Origin: Paramecium tetraurelia | Lineage: Eukaryota > Ciliophora > Oligohymenophorea > Peniculida > Parameciidae | Length of the DNA: 64,000 bases | Direction of reading: 5' to 3' | Assembly: GCF_000165425.1 (NCBI RefSeq) | Contig: NW_001799288.1 | Coordinates: 709,067 to 773,066, forward strand | Part shown: piece by piece, positions 36,401 to 49,863 of the stretch | Layout of the letters: the number at the start of each line of letters is the position of its first letter | Position numbering within the stretch: the stretch's first letter is position 1 | Position numbers and translations under genes: made by a program | The notes under the pieces: model-generated | What the model was told of the DNA's origin: nothing | Seen by the model: the letters and a program-made list of their open reading frames with translations, nothing else | Database searches by the model: none

Positions 36401-39400
36401 AAAGGATGCTTATTCATAAATTGGGTAATTATTGGAAGACATGGAATAATACGTGTAGACATGGTTAAATTATCAATCACTATGGGAATTAGATATTAAA
36501 TAAGTAGAATAAATACTATAAGATGATATTGAAAAGTGGTAATAGATGTTAACAGATATTAAATAAGGAAGAGCTACATTCGACAATTCAACAACAGAGG
36601 AACATTTTGGAGCAATTATAATTGATTATAGAATGGTTTAAGTCAAGATTAATCATAAGTATGATGCTTGGCATAAGGAGTTGTTAAATCATTTTGGTAA
36701 TAAGTTTGGAGAGTAGTTGAGAGTGTTTAATAAGAATGTTACAACAGAAAAGGAGAAACTACTCAAAATCAATTTCTAAGATTTAACATCAGACATCATT
36801 GAATCCATTACAATAATATAAGAGTAAGATAAGAAATTCCCAGGATGGTCTGCAGATATAGAATCCTTTAAGAATGGTCAAAAGGTTTTGGATAGACAAA
36901 GATATCAATATCCAGGAGATTGGCTGAGTTTTGAATAGGTAGAGATGCAGTGGAATCAATTTAAATAGATTCGTAGTAAGAAACTACAATCACAAGAGAG
37001 TGAAATGAATAACATTCAGTCTAAGATTTAATAGGATGAGAGATATTTGAATTAATAAATACAAGAGATTGAAGAACAATGGAAGACATCTAAACCTGAT
37101 TCTGGAGATTGCTCTCCAAATGAGGCTGAATAGATACTCAAAAGTTTGAATGAACAACTGATATCAGTTTAAGAGAAGTATGAGAAGTGCAGTTAGGCTA
37201 AAGAGATTTTGAAGATGGATCCACCTACTCATTAATAGAAGTTGAATGTTTTGTTGGAATCAATTTCAGATCTCTAGGATGTTTGGTAGGAATTGGGCAA
37301 GATTTGGAAGGTGATGCAATCGATTAAGGAATAATTGATATCAGCTCTATAGAATAAGAAGATCAAGGATACATGTGATGAGGCTTAGAAACAATTGAAT
37401 GGAGTATCTACTAAGACAAGGAATTACGATGCATTTGAAAAGATGAAGGAGAAGGTAAAGAACTATATTAAGATGAATAAACTCATTATGGATTTGAAGG
37501 ATGAATCAATGAAGGAGAGACATTGGAGACAATTATTGTCAAAATTGAAAATCAATGAATCTTTAAATTAATTGTAAATGCAACATTTGTGGAATGCTAA
37601 TCTTTTGAATTATGAGAATCTAGCTAAGGACATTATGACAGTTGCAAGAGGAGAACAGGTGTTAGAGACAATGATTTCATAAGTGAAGGACTTTTGGAAT
37701 TCATTTGAATTAGAATTAGTCAAATATTAAACTAAATGTAAATTGATCAGAGGTTGGGATGAATTGTTTTAGAAGTTAGATGAGGATCTTAATAACTTAG
37801 CCTCAATGAAGATTTCTCCTTTCTATAAAACCTTTGAGGCAGAAATCTCTTAATGGGATGATAAATTGCAGAAAGTGAAATTGACCATGGATATTTGGAT
37901 TGATGTTCAGAGGAGATGGGTTTATTTGGAAGGTATCTTCTTTGGTTCTTCTGATATCAAAACATAATTGTAAAATGAATACAATAAATTCAAAGATATT
38001 GACAGTCAATTCACTAATTTGATGAAGAAAGTGGCTCAAAAACCATAATTAATGGATGTCTAAGGAATCCCCAATTTGGCTAAGACCTTAGAAAGATTAA
38101 GTGATTTCCTATAGAAGATCCAAAAGGCATTGGGTGATTACTTGGAGACTTAGAGATAAGCATTCGCTAGATTTTATTTTGTGGGAGATGACGATCTATT
38201 GGATATCATTGGTAATTCAAAAGATGTGACAAATGTGTAAAGACATTTCCCTAAGATGTATGCAGGAATTGTGCAATTGTAGAGTAGAAAGGATGGAAAT
38301 GATGATGTTGTATTGGGAATGTCAAGTAAAGAAGGAGAGGTGGTTCCATTTAGTAAGGAGGTGAAGATTGCAGAGGATCCCAGAATCAACATATGGTTGG
38401 GTAAGGTTGACAATGAGATGATGAATTCATTGGCTCTGGATTTAGAGAAATCAGTCTTAGATATCCAAGCTAATCAATAGAACAGGATGAAAGTAATTGA
38501 GGAACATCCAGCTCAAATCATTTTATTGGCCTTGTAAGTGGGATGGTGTTTTTCAGTTGAATCATCATTCAATAATGAATAATAGATGAAACAAACATTG
38601 TAGTATGTGTTGGAATTCTTGTCTGAATTGGCAGAGAGTGTATTGAAGGATCATCCTAAATAATTGAGATAGAAGTTTGAGTAGATTATTACAGACTTTG
38701 TTCATTAGAGAGATGTGATCAGATTGTTGATGAACAATAAAATAAACAGTAAGAATGACTTCGGTTGGTAATACCACATGAGATTCAATTGGAATTCTAA
38801 GGAAGCAGATCCTGGAAAAAGGTTACTGATTTAAATGGGTAATGCACAATTCCATTATGGATTTGAATATTTGGGAGTGGCAGAGAAGTTAGTCTAAACT
38901 CCATTGACTGATAAATGCTTTTTGACATTGACACAAGCTTTGCATTTGAGAATGGGAGGATCTCCTTTTGGACCAGCTGGTACAGGTAAGACAGAGAGTG
39001 TTAAGGCATTGGGTGCATAATTGGGTAGATTCGTTTTGGTGTTTAATTGTGATGAGACATTCGATTTTAATGCCATGGGTAGAATCTTCGTAGGATTGTG
39101 TTAAGTAGGAGCTTGGGGTTGTTTCGATGAGTTCAATAGATTGGAGGAACGTATGTTGTCTGCTTGTTCATAACAAATATTATTGATTTAAACAGGATTG
39201 AGAGAGAAGTAGAAGCAAATAGAATTGATGGGCAAGGATGTGAAATTGAGTTCATAGATGGGAGTGTTTGTTACTATGAATCCTGGATATGCAGGGAGAT
39301 CAAATCTACCAGAGAATTTGAAATAGTTGTTCAGATAAATGGCCATGGTTAAACCAGATAGAGAATTGATTGCTTAAGTCATGTTATTCAGTTAAGGATT

Positions 39401-42400
39401 CAGAACAGCAGAAAAATTAGCAGGAAAGATAGTTTCACTATTTGAATTATGTGACAATCAATTATCATCACAACCACATTACGATTTTGGTTTGAGAGCC
39501 TTGAAATCAGTATTGAACTCTGCTGGTAACATGAAGAGACAAGAAATGATAGACAGAAAATAAGAACCTGTTCCATAATCTGAAATTGAAGAGTTCGAAT
39601 AAACCATTTTATTAAGGAGTGTTTGTGATACTGTGGTACCCAAATTAATCAAAGACGATATCAAATTGTTGGAAACATTGTTATAAGGTGTATTTCCAGG
39701 ATCTTGCATTCCAGAAATTAAGGAGGAACAATTAAGAAAGGAATTAGCCTTGGCTTGTCAGAGAAAGAATCTACAATCGAGTAAGAACTTCATTGAAAAA
39801 GTGTTGTAATTGTATTAGATTCAGAGATTACAACACGGTTTGATGTTAGTTGGTCCATGTGGTTGTGGCAAGAGTGCTGCCTGGAGAGTCCTATTGGAAG
39901 CGATGTATAAATGTGATAAAGTGAAAGGAGAATTTTATATTGTTGATCCAAAGGCCATATCCAAAGATGAATTATATGGTAGATTAGACAATACCACTTT
40001 GGAATGGACTGATGGAGTCTTCACTTCTATACTCAGGAAAATCATATCTAATCAAAGACAAGAGAGCACCAGAAGACATTGGATTATATTTGATGGAGAC
40101 GTTGATCCTGAATGGGCTGAAAATCTCAACTCAGTGCTTGATGACAATAAACTATTAACCTTACCTAACGGTGAAAGATTGGCTATTCCCCCTAATGTTA
40201 GAATGATCTTTGAAGTCGAAACTCTTAAATATGCCACCTTAGCTACTGTTTCCAGATGTGGTATGGTTTGGTTTAGCGAAGAAACCATCAATGATGAAAA
40301 TATCTTCTATCACTTCTTGGAACGATTGAAGTAGGATGATTATGATCAATAAAAATCTGAAGATGACAACAACAAGTAAGTTAATTCTCAAGAAAGTGAA
40401 CTAAGAACTAAATGTGTTAAAGCCCTAGAATCAATCATCAAGTTTTTATCCTAATTCCTCTAAATTGCCTAAAAACCAGAATATAAACATGTCATGGAAT
40501 TCACCAGAATCAGAGTCTTAGAAAGCACTTTCGCTTTAGTTAGAAGAAGCATTTCAAATATCATCGAATACAATGAAAATAACTCTGAAGTTCCATTGGA
40601 AGATGATCAAATTAATGATTTCATGGTTAAACAATTTCTTATTGCTGTCATGTGGGGTGTCGCTGGTTCCATGAATCTTTATTAAAGAACACAATACTCC
40701 AAGGAAATCTGTTAATTATTACCACACAATGTTATCCTACCATAATTCAATGATAGCGCACCTTCATTGATTGACTTTGAAGTCACTCTCCCAGAAGCTT
40801 AATGGAGCCAATATAAGAAGAAGGTACCTCAAATTGAAATTGATCCACAAAGAGTCACAGATGCTGATCTCATCATCGAAACAGTTGATACTCTCAGACA
40901 TAAAGATGTTCTCTGTGGATGGCTTAATGAACATAGACCCTTCTTATTATGTGGACCTCCTGGTAGTGGTAAGACCATGACTTTAATGAGCACACTAAAG
41001 GCCTTAACTGATTTCGAAATGATCTTCATCAATTTCAGTAGTTCCACTATGCCTCAATTAATCATTAAATAATTTGATCATTATTGCGAATATAAGAAAA
41101 CTACAAATGGAGTCTTCTTACAACCAAAGAATTAGAAATGGCTCGTTGTATTTTGTGATGAAATCAATCTACCTGATCAAGATAAATATGGCACCATGGC
41201 TATTATCACTTTCTTACGTTAATTAACAGAATAACACGGATTTTGGAGATCTTCAGATAGACAATGGATTTCCCTTGATAGAATCTAATTCGTAGGAGCA
41301 TGTAATCCTCCTACTGATGTGGGTAGAAAACCACTTACTCCAAGATTTCTTAGACATTGTCCTTTAATCCTCGTCGATTTCCCAGGACCTGAATCACTCA
41401 AATAAATTTATGGCACTTTCAATAAGGCAATGCTTAGAAGAACAGTTAACCTTAAACAATATTCTGAATAACTCACTAATGCTATGGTTGAATTTTACAC
41501 CAAATCATAATAACATTTCACAGCTGATTAATAAGCTCATTATATTTATTCACCCAGAGAATTAACTAGATGGAAGTATGCTTTGAATGAAGCCTTAGAA
41601 CCACTTGAATCTGTTGAAGATTTAGTTAGACTATGGGCACATGAAGGTTTAAGATTATTCCAAGATAGATTGGTACATGAACATGAAAAAGAGTGGTGCA
41701 ATAAACTTATTGATCAAGTTGCTTATAATAATTTCAACAATTTGAAAGATGAAGCTTTACAAAGACCAATTCTATTCAGTAACTATCTCCATAAGGTTTA
41801 TCAAAGTGTTGATAGAGAAGAGTTGAGAAAGTACATCCAAGGAAGACTCAAATAATTTAATGAAGAAGAATTATCTGTTCCCTTGGTTGTTTTTGATGAT
41901 GTACTTGATCACATATTGAGAATCGATAGAGTTCTGAAATAACCTTTAGGACATCTACTATTGGTTGGATCTTCTGGAGTTGGTAAAACAACACTCACAA
42001 GATTTGTAAGTTGGATTAATAATCTTACAGTCTTCTAAATTAAGGCAGGTAGAGATTATTAATTAGCTGACTTTGATAATGATCTGAGGGAGGTAATGAA
42101 GAGGGCTGGTGCTAAAGGCGAGAAGATTACATTCATTTTTGATGAATCAAATGTATTAGGTCCATCTTTCTTAGAGAAGATGAATGCATTGTTGGCATCA
42201 GGTGAAATTCCAGGATTGTTTGAAAATGACGAATATTTGGCATTGATTAACTTGCTTAAAGAAAACTCAAATCAAAACAAATAATTTGATTCTTCAGAAG
42301 AATAGTTATTCAAGAATTTCACTTACTAAGTGTAAAGAAATTTACACGTTGTATTTACAATGAATCCTAAGAATCCAGATTTTTCAAATAGAACAGCTTC

Positions 42401-45400
42401 TTCCCCTGCATTGTTTAATAGATGTGTTATAGATTGGTTTGGAGATTGGACCAATGAAGCTCTCTTTTAGGTTGGTAAAGCATTTACTATGTACATTGAT
42501 CCTCCTGAAAATGCATTCAGCAAAAAGATTAAAGATGAAACTTAAAGATAACATATTTTAGTATCCACTTTAGTCTATATCTAAAATACTATCATTGAAT
42601 TGAATAACAAATTACAGAAGGGAGCTAAGAGATTCAATTATATAACTCCAAGAGACTATTTAGATTTCTTGAAGCATTTCGAGAAATTGCATAATGAAAA
42701 GAAATCGCAATTGGAAGATTAATAGTTGCATCTGAATGTTGGTTTGGATAAGTTGAAGGAGACAGAACAACAAGTATTGGAGATGCAGAAAAGCTTAGAT
42801 CAGAAGAAGGTTGAGTTATTGACAAAGGAGAGACAGGCAGGTGAGAAGTTGCAGACAATTATTGAAGAGAAGAAGATAGCTGAGAAGAAGAAGGAAGACA
42901 GTACAAGATTATCAAGTGATGCTGAGAAGAAGGCTAAGGAGATGGAAGTAAGGTAGTCTTAGGTCAATAAGGAATTGAATGAAGCATTGCCTGCTTTGGA
43001 AAATGCAAAACAATGTGTGAATAGCATTAAGAAGGATGATTTGAATTAAATCAGAGCATTGGGATCACCTCCTGCCTTGGTTAAGTTGACAATGGAAGCC
43101 GTTGTTTGTGCAATTAATTCATTGGAAAAGAGTCCAGAATGGAAGGACGTATAGAAATCAATGGCCAATATGAATTTCATCAATAATGTTATTAACTTCA
43201 ATACAGAAACAATGCCACCCAAAGTGAAGAAATTCATTTTAACAAAATATTTATCAGCCCAAGAGTGGAATATTGACAGAATTAACTTTGCATCAAAAGC
43301 AGCAGGTCCATTGGCTATGTGGTTGGATTCACAATTGAAATATGCCGATATTTTATAGAAAGTGGATCCACTTAGATAGGAAGTGGCTAAATTATTGTAA
43401 GAGAGTGACGAACTCAACACTTAGAAGAAGATCTATGATGATGAAGTAGCAGCTGCTGAGGCTAAGATTCACAACTTACAATAGGAGTATTCGGAATTGA
43501 TTAGTTAGAAGGAATCAATTAAGTCAGAGATGTTGAAAGTGTAAGAGAAAGTAACAAGGTCCTAGGCATTATTGAGTGATTTGAGTGGAGAAAGAGTACG
43601 TTGGGAAGAGGCATCATAAAACTTTAAAAGTTAATTAGCTACAATGATAGGAGATGTGTTATTGTCATCAGCATTCCTGTCTTATATTGGGTTCTTTGAT
43701 CATTTTTACAGGAAGGTGGTAATAAACACTTGGAAAGATTATCTCTCGGGCTAAGCGAATATCTCTTACAGACAAGATCTTTCATTGATTGAATTCTTAT
43801 CTAGACCTTCAGACAGATTGAATTGGCAATCACATACATTGCCTTCGGATGATTTGTGCATGGAGAATGCCATCATATTATATAGATTCTAGAGATATCC
43901 TCTAGTTATTGATCCATCTGGACAGGCATTGTCTTATATTTCCTCATTGTACAAAGATAAGAAATTAGCAAGGACATCATTCACAGATGAATCATTCTTG
44001 AAGACCTTGGAAACATGCCTAAGATTTGGTTGTCCATTGTTGGTACAGGATGTGGAAAAGGTGGATCCAATTTTGAATTCAGTTTTGAACAATGAAACAT
44101 ATAAAACAGGAGGAAGAGTGTTAATAAGAGTAGGCAATTAAGAAATCGATTTTTCACAAGGCTTTACTATGTTCATGATCACCAGAGATAGCACAGCTAG
44201 ATTCACTCCTGATTTATGCAGCAGAGTTACATTTGTCAATTTTACAGTCACTCAAAGCAGTTTGTAGGAACAATGTTTGAATATCTTCTTGAGAAATGAA
44301 TCCCCAGAAACTGAGGAGAAGAGATTAAATTTAATGAAATTGCAAGGAGAATATATAGTTAAGTTGAGAGAATTGGAAGATCAATTATTGGATTCATTGA
44401 ATAATAGTAGAGGATCCATATTGGAAGACGAGAAGGTTATCTAAACATTAGAGAAGTTGAAGAAGGAGGCTGCTGTTATTGTTTAAGAAATGAAATAGGC
44501 TGACACTATTATGAATGAGGTCATGAATACAACACATTCATATGTTCCTTTGGCTAATACTACCTCTAAGATCTTCTTCAGTTTGACATCTTTGGCCAAT
44601 ATTCATTATTTGTACTAGTTTTCATTGTAATTCTTCATGGATACCATTTATAATGTGTTAAATAAGAATGAATAGTTGCAGAAGATTCCCAAACAAGATT
44701 TGATAAAGAGAAGAATTCTAATTTTCAATGAAATGTTCAAAGAAATATACAAACGAATGAATTTCTCTTTGTTATAGGAGGATAAATTGGTGTTTGCAAT
44801 TACCTTGGCCTAAGTGAAATTGGGAGACAACACCTTGGGATAGGAATTCTTGAATGTATTCAAACCACCAACAGTGATGGAGACTACATTTTCAAATACA
44901 TTCTTGTAAGGGAAGTTGAGTATCCAATAATTGAAATAATTAGAAGGAATAACTCAATAGAATTAAACTTTCAATAGACTCATAGACAACTTAAATAAGA
45001 ATGAAGATCGTTGGCTCAACTTTTTAAATGATGAAGCTCCAGAAAATGACATTCCAACATAATGGTATAATGAAGTTTAAAGAGATGACATTGTTAAATT
45101 AGACTGGATTGATAGTCATCAATTAAAGAGATAATTGGATGATTTACACATCCTAAGAATATTCAGAGCTGATAGATTCTAAATAATAGCTAGAAAATTA
45201 ATCAATCAAATTTTGGGAGAGGGTTTCATGGATGAACAAACAGTGGATATGAAATTGGTAGTTGAGAAGGAAGCATCGAACAAGATTCCTATTCTTTTAT
45301 GTTCAGCCCCAGGATTTGATCCATCCTTTAAAGTCGAATAACTCAGTAGAGAAATGGGAATCAAATTGACTAGCGTGGCTATAGGAAGTGCTGAAGGTTT

Positions 45401-47090
45401 TGATTAGGCCGAATAGGCAATTACTCAAAGTGTCAAATCCGGATCTTGGGTGATGTTGAAGAATGTTCATTTAGCTACCAGTTGGCTTAATGATTTAGAG
45501 AAGAAATTATTTAGATTGACTCCAAATGCCAATTTCAGAATATTCTTAACCATGGAATTCAATCCAAAGATACCAACTACTTTGATTAGATAATCCTATA
45601 AATTGGTCTTCGAACCCCCTGATGGTATCAAAGCATCTCTGATTAGAACATTCAAAACTGTCTTGTCTCAACAAAGAACAGACAGATAACCAGTGGAAAG
45701 AGCAAGATTACATTTCCTGTTAGCTTGGTTACATGCTGTTATTCTGGAGAGATTGAGATTCACTCCTATTGGATGGAGCAAAACCTATGAATTTAATGAG
45801 GCAGATTAAAGATGCTCATTGGATCTCATTGATGAATATGTAGATGCCTTAGGTATAAGATAAAATATAGATCCATCTAAATTACCATGGGATGCCTTTA
45901 GAACTATATTGACATAGAATTTATATGGTGGTAAAGTAGATAATGAATATGACCAAAAGATTCTTCAATCCTTGGTTGAACAATTCTTCACTGAACAAAG
46001 TTTCAATCATAATCATCCTCTATTCTTCACCTTAGAAGGCAAAGAAGCCATCACAGTTCCCGAAGGCAGAACTTATCTAGATTTCATGTAATGGATTGAA
46101 CAATTACCAAAGACTGAAAGTCCAGAGTGGTCAGGTTTACCTTCCAACGTAGAAAGAGTCCAAAGAGATCAATTAACTCAAAAGTTGATCACCAAAGTCT
46201 AAAATCTCTAACAAGAAGGCGAAGAAGAAATCACTTAAATTGAAGTTCAAACTGAGAAGACTCAAAAGAAGGATAACAAAAAGTCTGACCAAGTTTAATG
46301 GCTATAGGATCTTCTAGAGAAGGTTGAGAAATTCAAAGCCATACTCCCCAATAAAATCTCTCCCTTGGAAAGAACAGCCGATTCTATCAATGACCCCTTA
46401 TTTAGATTCTTAGATAGAGAAATTACTGTGGCCTCTAAATTATTAAAAGCTGTAAGATAGAATATTGAGGAATTAATTTAATTGGCTTAAGGAAAAATCT
46501 TAGCCACAAACATACTAAGATAATTGGCTAAGGATGTTTTCAACAATATTGTCCCAGCATAATGGAATAAATACAATGTAATCACTATGCCTTTGAATGA
46601 TTGGGTTGGTGACTTTAAGAGAAGAATTGATTAATTCGATCTCTTAGGAAAAACTAAAGACTTCTAAAAAGGCCAAGTCTGGTTTGGTGGATTGCTATTT
46701 CCTGAAGCATATCTTACAGCCACCAGATAATACGTGGCCCAAGCCAACAAATGGTCATTGGAAGAATTAGAACTATAAATGATACCAGAAGATCAAGGAA
46801 TTGATGAGGATTCCTTTGTTATTGAAGGAGTATCAATGGAAGGAGGACATTTAGACTCCAAGACTTTACAAGTAAGAATTGTCAATGAAATCTCAGTCGC
46901 ATTAAAACCAATAACCTTAAAATGGTGCAAAACTTCCCAAAAAGGAGTTGTAGGAGATGATGAAATTGTTTTACCTGTTTATTTGAACAAAACAAGGAAG
47001 AATCTTATATTCTCCCTTAAAGTCAAGATGGGTAAACTTAATAGATACACACTCTATTAGAAAGGTTTGTCATTTATCCTCTTTAATTGA
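33443..47090 (+). CDS. DYNC1H1-like: cytoplasmic dynein 1 heavy chain
   Basis: The minus-end-directed microtubule motor subunit, about 4540 aa. One 25-nt intron (33614-33638) is followed by about 13.4 kb in one frame. AAA1 has [15 protein letters not shown] and [19 protein letters not shown] (residue ~1834), nearly identical to cytoplasmic dynein 1 of animals. AAA2 has [11 protein letters not shown] (~2129), AAA3 [11 protein letters not shown] (~2495) and AAA4 [13 protein letters not shown] (~2834). The stalk coiled coil and microtubule-binding head run from about 42640 to 43620. Cytoplasmic type is supported by [17 protein letters not shown] and by [17 protein letters not shown] after AAA1. 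All four P-loops are intact. It probably carries vesicles and serves intracellular and mitotic transport rather than the ciliary beat. Confidence 0.95.
33614..33638 (+). other. 25-nt intron in the dynein heavy chain
   Basis: Starts GTATGAAATTG and ends TCGAATAG. Removing it joins EDVNQQ to [11 protein letters not shown] in the frame used for the rest of the gene. Confidence 0.8.
38966..39000 (+). other. AAA1 Walker A of dynein heavy chain
   Basis: Encodes [11 protein letters not shown], the main ATP-hydrolysing site of the motor. Confidence 0.92.
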
Positions 47091-47248
47091 AACATAAAAT
47101 GAGTTATCATACAAAATAAATATATAATTTATCATTCCATCTATTTTCTAAAAAACTCTCCCAAGTATTTCTAGTAAAAATCCATCTGTTTATAAATAAT
47201 TTAAATTATGATGATTCTCTAAAGAAAATGTATAATATTTAAGATAAA

Positions 47249-49255
47249 TCAAAAGAATTCTTTTTATTATTGTATTGATTTAGACAGTTCCTTACATTTT
47301 GAAATGGTAGTGTTCAAATTTGATTAGCAATTCATTCCTTATTACTATTAAGTATATATTCTTTAGCGTGCCTATGATTTTTCGTACATTTATAATTTAC
47401 TAACGTAATTGTCTGCCAATGTTTTAAGGTCCTATATTAATATCAGGTATTAAATTACATTGAATACATCTTTATAGATCTGTTTGCCGTCTTTTTCATC
47501 CAATTAATCTGTACTTGTTAGCATAGATGGTTACTTTTAGATATATTTCATGTCTGAAATTAATTTATCTGATATCATCTTTTTCTATTACTGATCTTTG
47601 AATGATTTTATGTTCTTTAATTTTGAACTAGCCTTTTAGACTTCCATGTAATATAGAGATTTAGCTTCTATTAGATTAAATATGGCCATCTTTGTCTATT
47701 AGTTTATTTCTTGTTTATTTTCTCTAGAACTCTTCGATCTTAACATTGATCTTTCAGTTTTCAATTACTTTTATTCATCGCTATTGATCGAAATATTCGT
47801 CTCCATGTCCTTGCTAAGTTCATTATATGAATAAAATGACTCTTTCTTTAAAGAACCTTGTATTTGTGTGTCCAAATACTTCATAGATTATCTATCTGAT
47901 TTTATGTAAGAAAAGCTTTCTTTTTTGATGCTCTTCTTTAAAAACGATTATTAGTATTTAAAACTAGAATGAGGAGATAAAGATTAATTTTAAGTTTGTT
48001 TTACATTAGGGTGAATTGTTGTATCATAATATTAGGACAGTGGTTGAGTTTACTACATCGTTGTTGGACTATTTTATCTTTTATCCTTTCCTTTTAGTAT
48101 AATAGAACATCTCTATTTGATGATGGTAAATTGATGTTTGGTTCTAAAAAAGGCTTGGTCATTCATTTCCTTTACTTGATATTTCTTATAGAAGTGTTCA
48201 TCTATATAGTTAGGTTTTTCTTCGGCTTAGATTTCTGGAACATCATACATATGTGACATAATTTTCTAGATTTCCCCTTGTTCTTGGAGGTGGATCTATA
48301 ATTTTAGGTTATGTTGTTTGATAAAGTCCTTCAATAGTTTAGATTGTTCTCCATTATATTAATTATGCTTGTTTAAGTAATACAGTAATTTTAATAGTTC
48401 TTAATACTTTGACAAATTATCAGAATATAGATAAGATATGCAAAGTAAAAAAAATATATGAAATAGCATAATCATCTAAATTCATTGTTAACTTTATTAC
48501 TTATCTTATAGCATACTTTTTGACTTCTTCTTTCGGTAAACTCTTTTCGATCTTATAATTTATTATTTAATTTATATTTTTTTGAATTCTCACCAAACTA
48601 TCTTAAAATTCAATGCTGGCTAATTCATAGCTTTATTTTGAATGAATATAATTACTTCTAATTCTATAATAACATATTCCCCATTATTAAATCAGTCCAA
48701 ACATCTCTTGATGAATGCTACCAAATCTAAGAAAAATGAAATAAAATATTACTTTAAATTTAAATCCATTGAGTTATTCTAAGACCTGTTTCGATGCATT
48801 GCAATAATAATATGCTATATGGTATGATTCTTCTCTCTAAAATTTAATGCTCAAATTCTGAGTGTACTTGAGCAATTCATATAAGTACAACTGTATCATT
48901 TTAATGTCTACAGATACATTAATTACATAAATTACTTGGCTTTTTATATTTAAAGTGTGATCTTATCAGCTCGTACCATTGTTACAAAAATAACTTTGCC
49001 TTGCTAATTACAATAAGAGCAGTTTTTTTATAGAAAGACGCATTTCTGTTGAGATAGCTCTCTAAAATTTTGTTTAAAGAATAAACTTATCTTCTCAAGA
49101 TTTCCATTTCCTCTAGTTTATTCATTATAATATTGTTATTCTTTACTCTTTCTAACAATTATATATTCTTTCTAGGACAACCCTATAAGTAATGGTAAAC
49201 ATCTTACTTTCCTTATTAGCTTAGTCGAATCCTTCAAATAGTTTTCATTAGACAT
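47249..49255 (-). CDS. hypothetical protein, coiled-coil and Gln/Ser-rich
   Basis: Starts MSNENYLKDSTKLIRK. After a 25-nt intron (GTAAGATGTTTACC...) comes a helical region (CPRKNIQLLERVKNNNIIMN, EILRRQVYSLNKILESYL), then FLQQWYELIRSHFKYKKP. Further introns of 25-28 nt follow near 48930, 48760 and 48640. The C-terminal ~400 residues are Ser/Lys/Gln-rich with helical segments (QYLILIQDLKTLADNYVSKL). No family motif recognised. Its start codon is only 32 bases from the start of the divergent gene at 49288, so the two share a minimal bidirectional promoter. Confidence 0.62.
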
Positions 49256-49287
49256 ATTATAATATAAAAATTAGAAATAACATTAAA

Positions 49288-49734
49288 ATGTATAGAACCA
49301 AATAATCCTATAGTGAGTACGACTCTTCCAACATGAATAATTCAAAAATGATAACTTAGAAATACCAAAATTAGCAATATTATAATGATAATAGTGGAAG
49401 GTTAGGAATAGCATTACCTGAATTATAAAAATATCAAAAGCAGTGCTTGCAACAAACTAATCCTACTTAGAGAAGCGATTTCGATAGAGACATGACTTGG
49501 ACGAAGAAATAAATTATTAAAGAATAAAAGGTCCAACACAATCGAAGGGTCAGATAGAAATTAGATTCAGATAATTCGTTTAGTTAGAATTACAGTGTTG
49601 ATGATCAAATAAGAATAAGGAGAAAGGCAAATTTATCATCTTATATGTTTGGTGGCTTTGTTCTGTAGGATTATAATGAATAAGTTAACAAATTACACAA
49701 ATTATTGTTAAAGAAAGTCATCCTCAATAGATGA
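49288..49734 (+). CDS. hypothetical protein, 148 aa
   Basis: A single exon from MYRTKQSYSEYDSSNMNN to TGA. The N-terminal two thirds are polar and likely disordered (Gln, Asn, Ser, Tyr). A short conserved-looking segment near the end reads RRKANLSSYMFGGFVLQDYN, followed by a basic helix (KLHKLLLKKVILNR). No family recognised. Divergent from the gene at 47249-49255. Confidence 0.6.
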
Positions 49735-49863
49735 GAAAGTGAAATATATATTTGTTTTGCTAATTTCAGTTTTATTTTAGTTCACAATCAATTGGATTCT
49801 ATTGATTAAATTGATCATCGCTTGAATATTTTGTTTTGGTTATAAATAATTTTATAAAAATTG

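Noticed and set aside
38000-44200. Several minus-strand open frames inside the dynein gene
   Set aside because: They are antisense shadows of a highly conserved motor; their products have no recognisable motifs.
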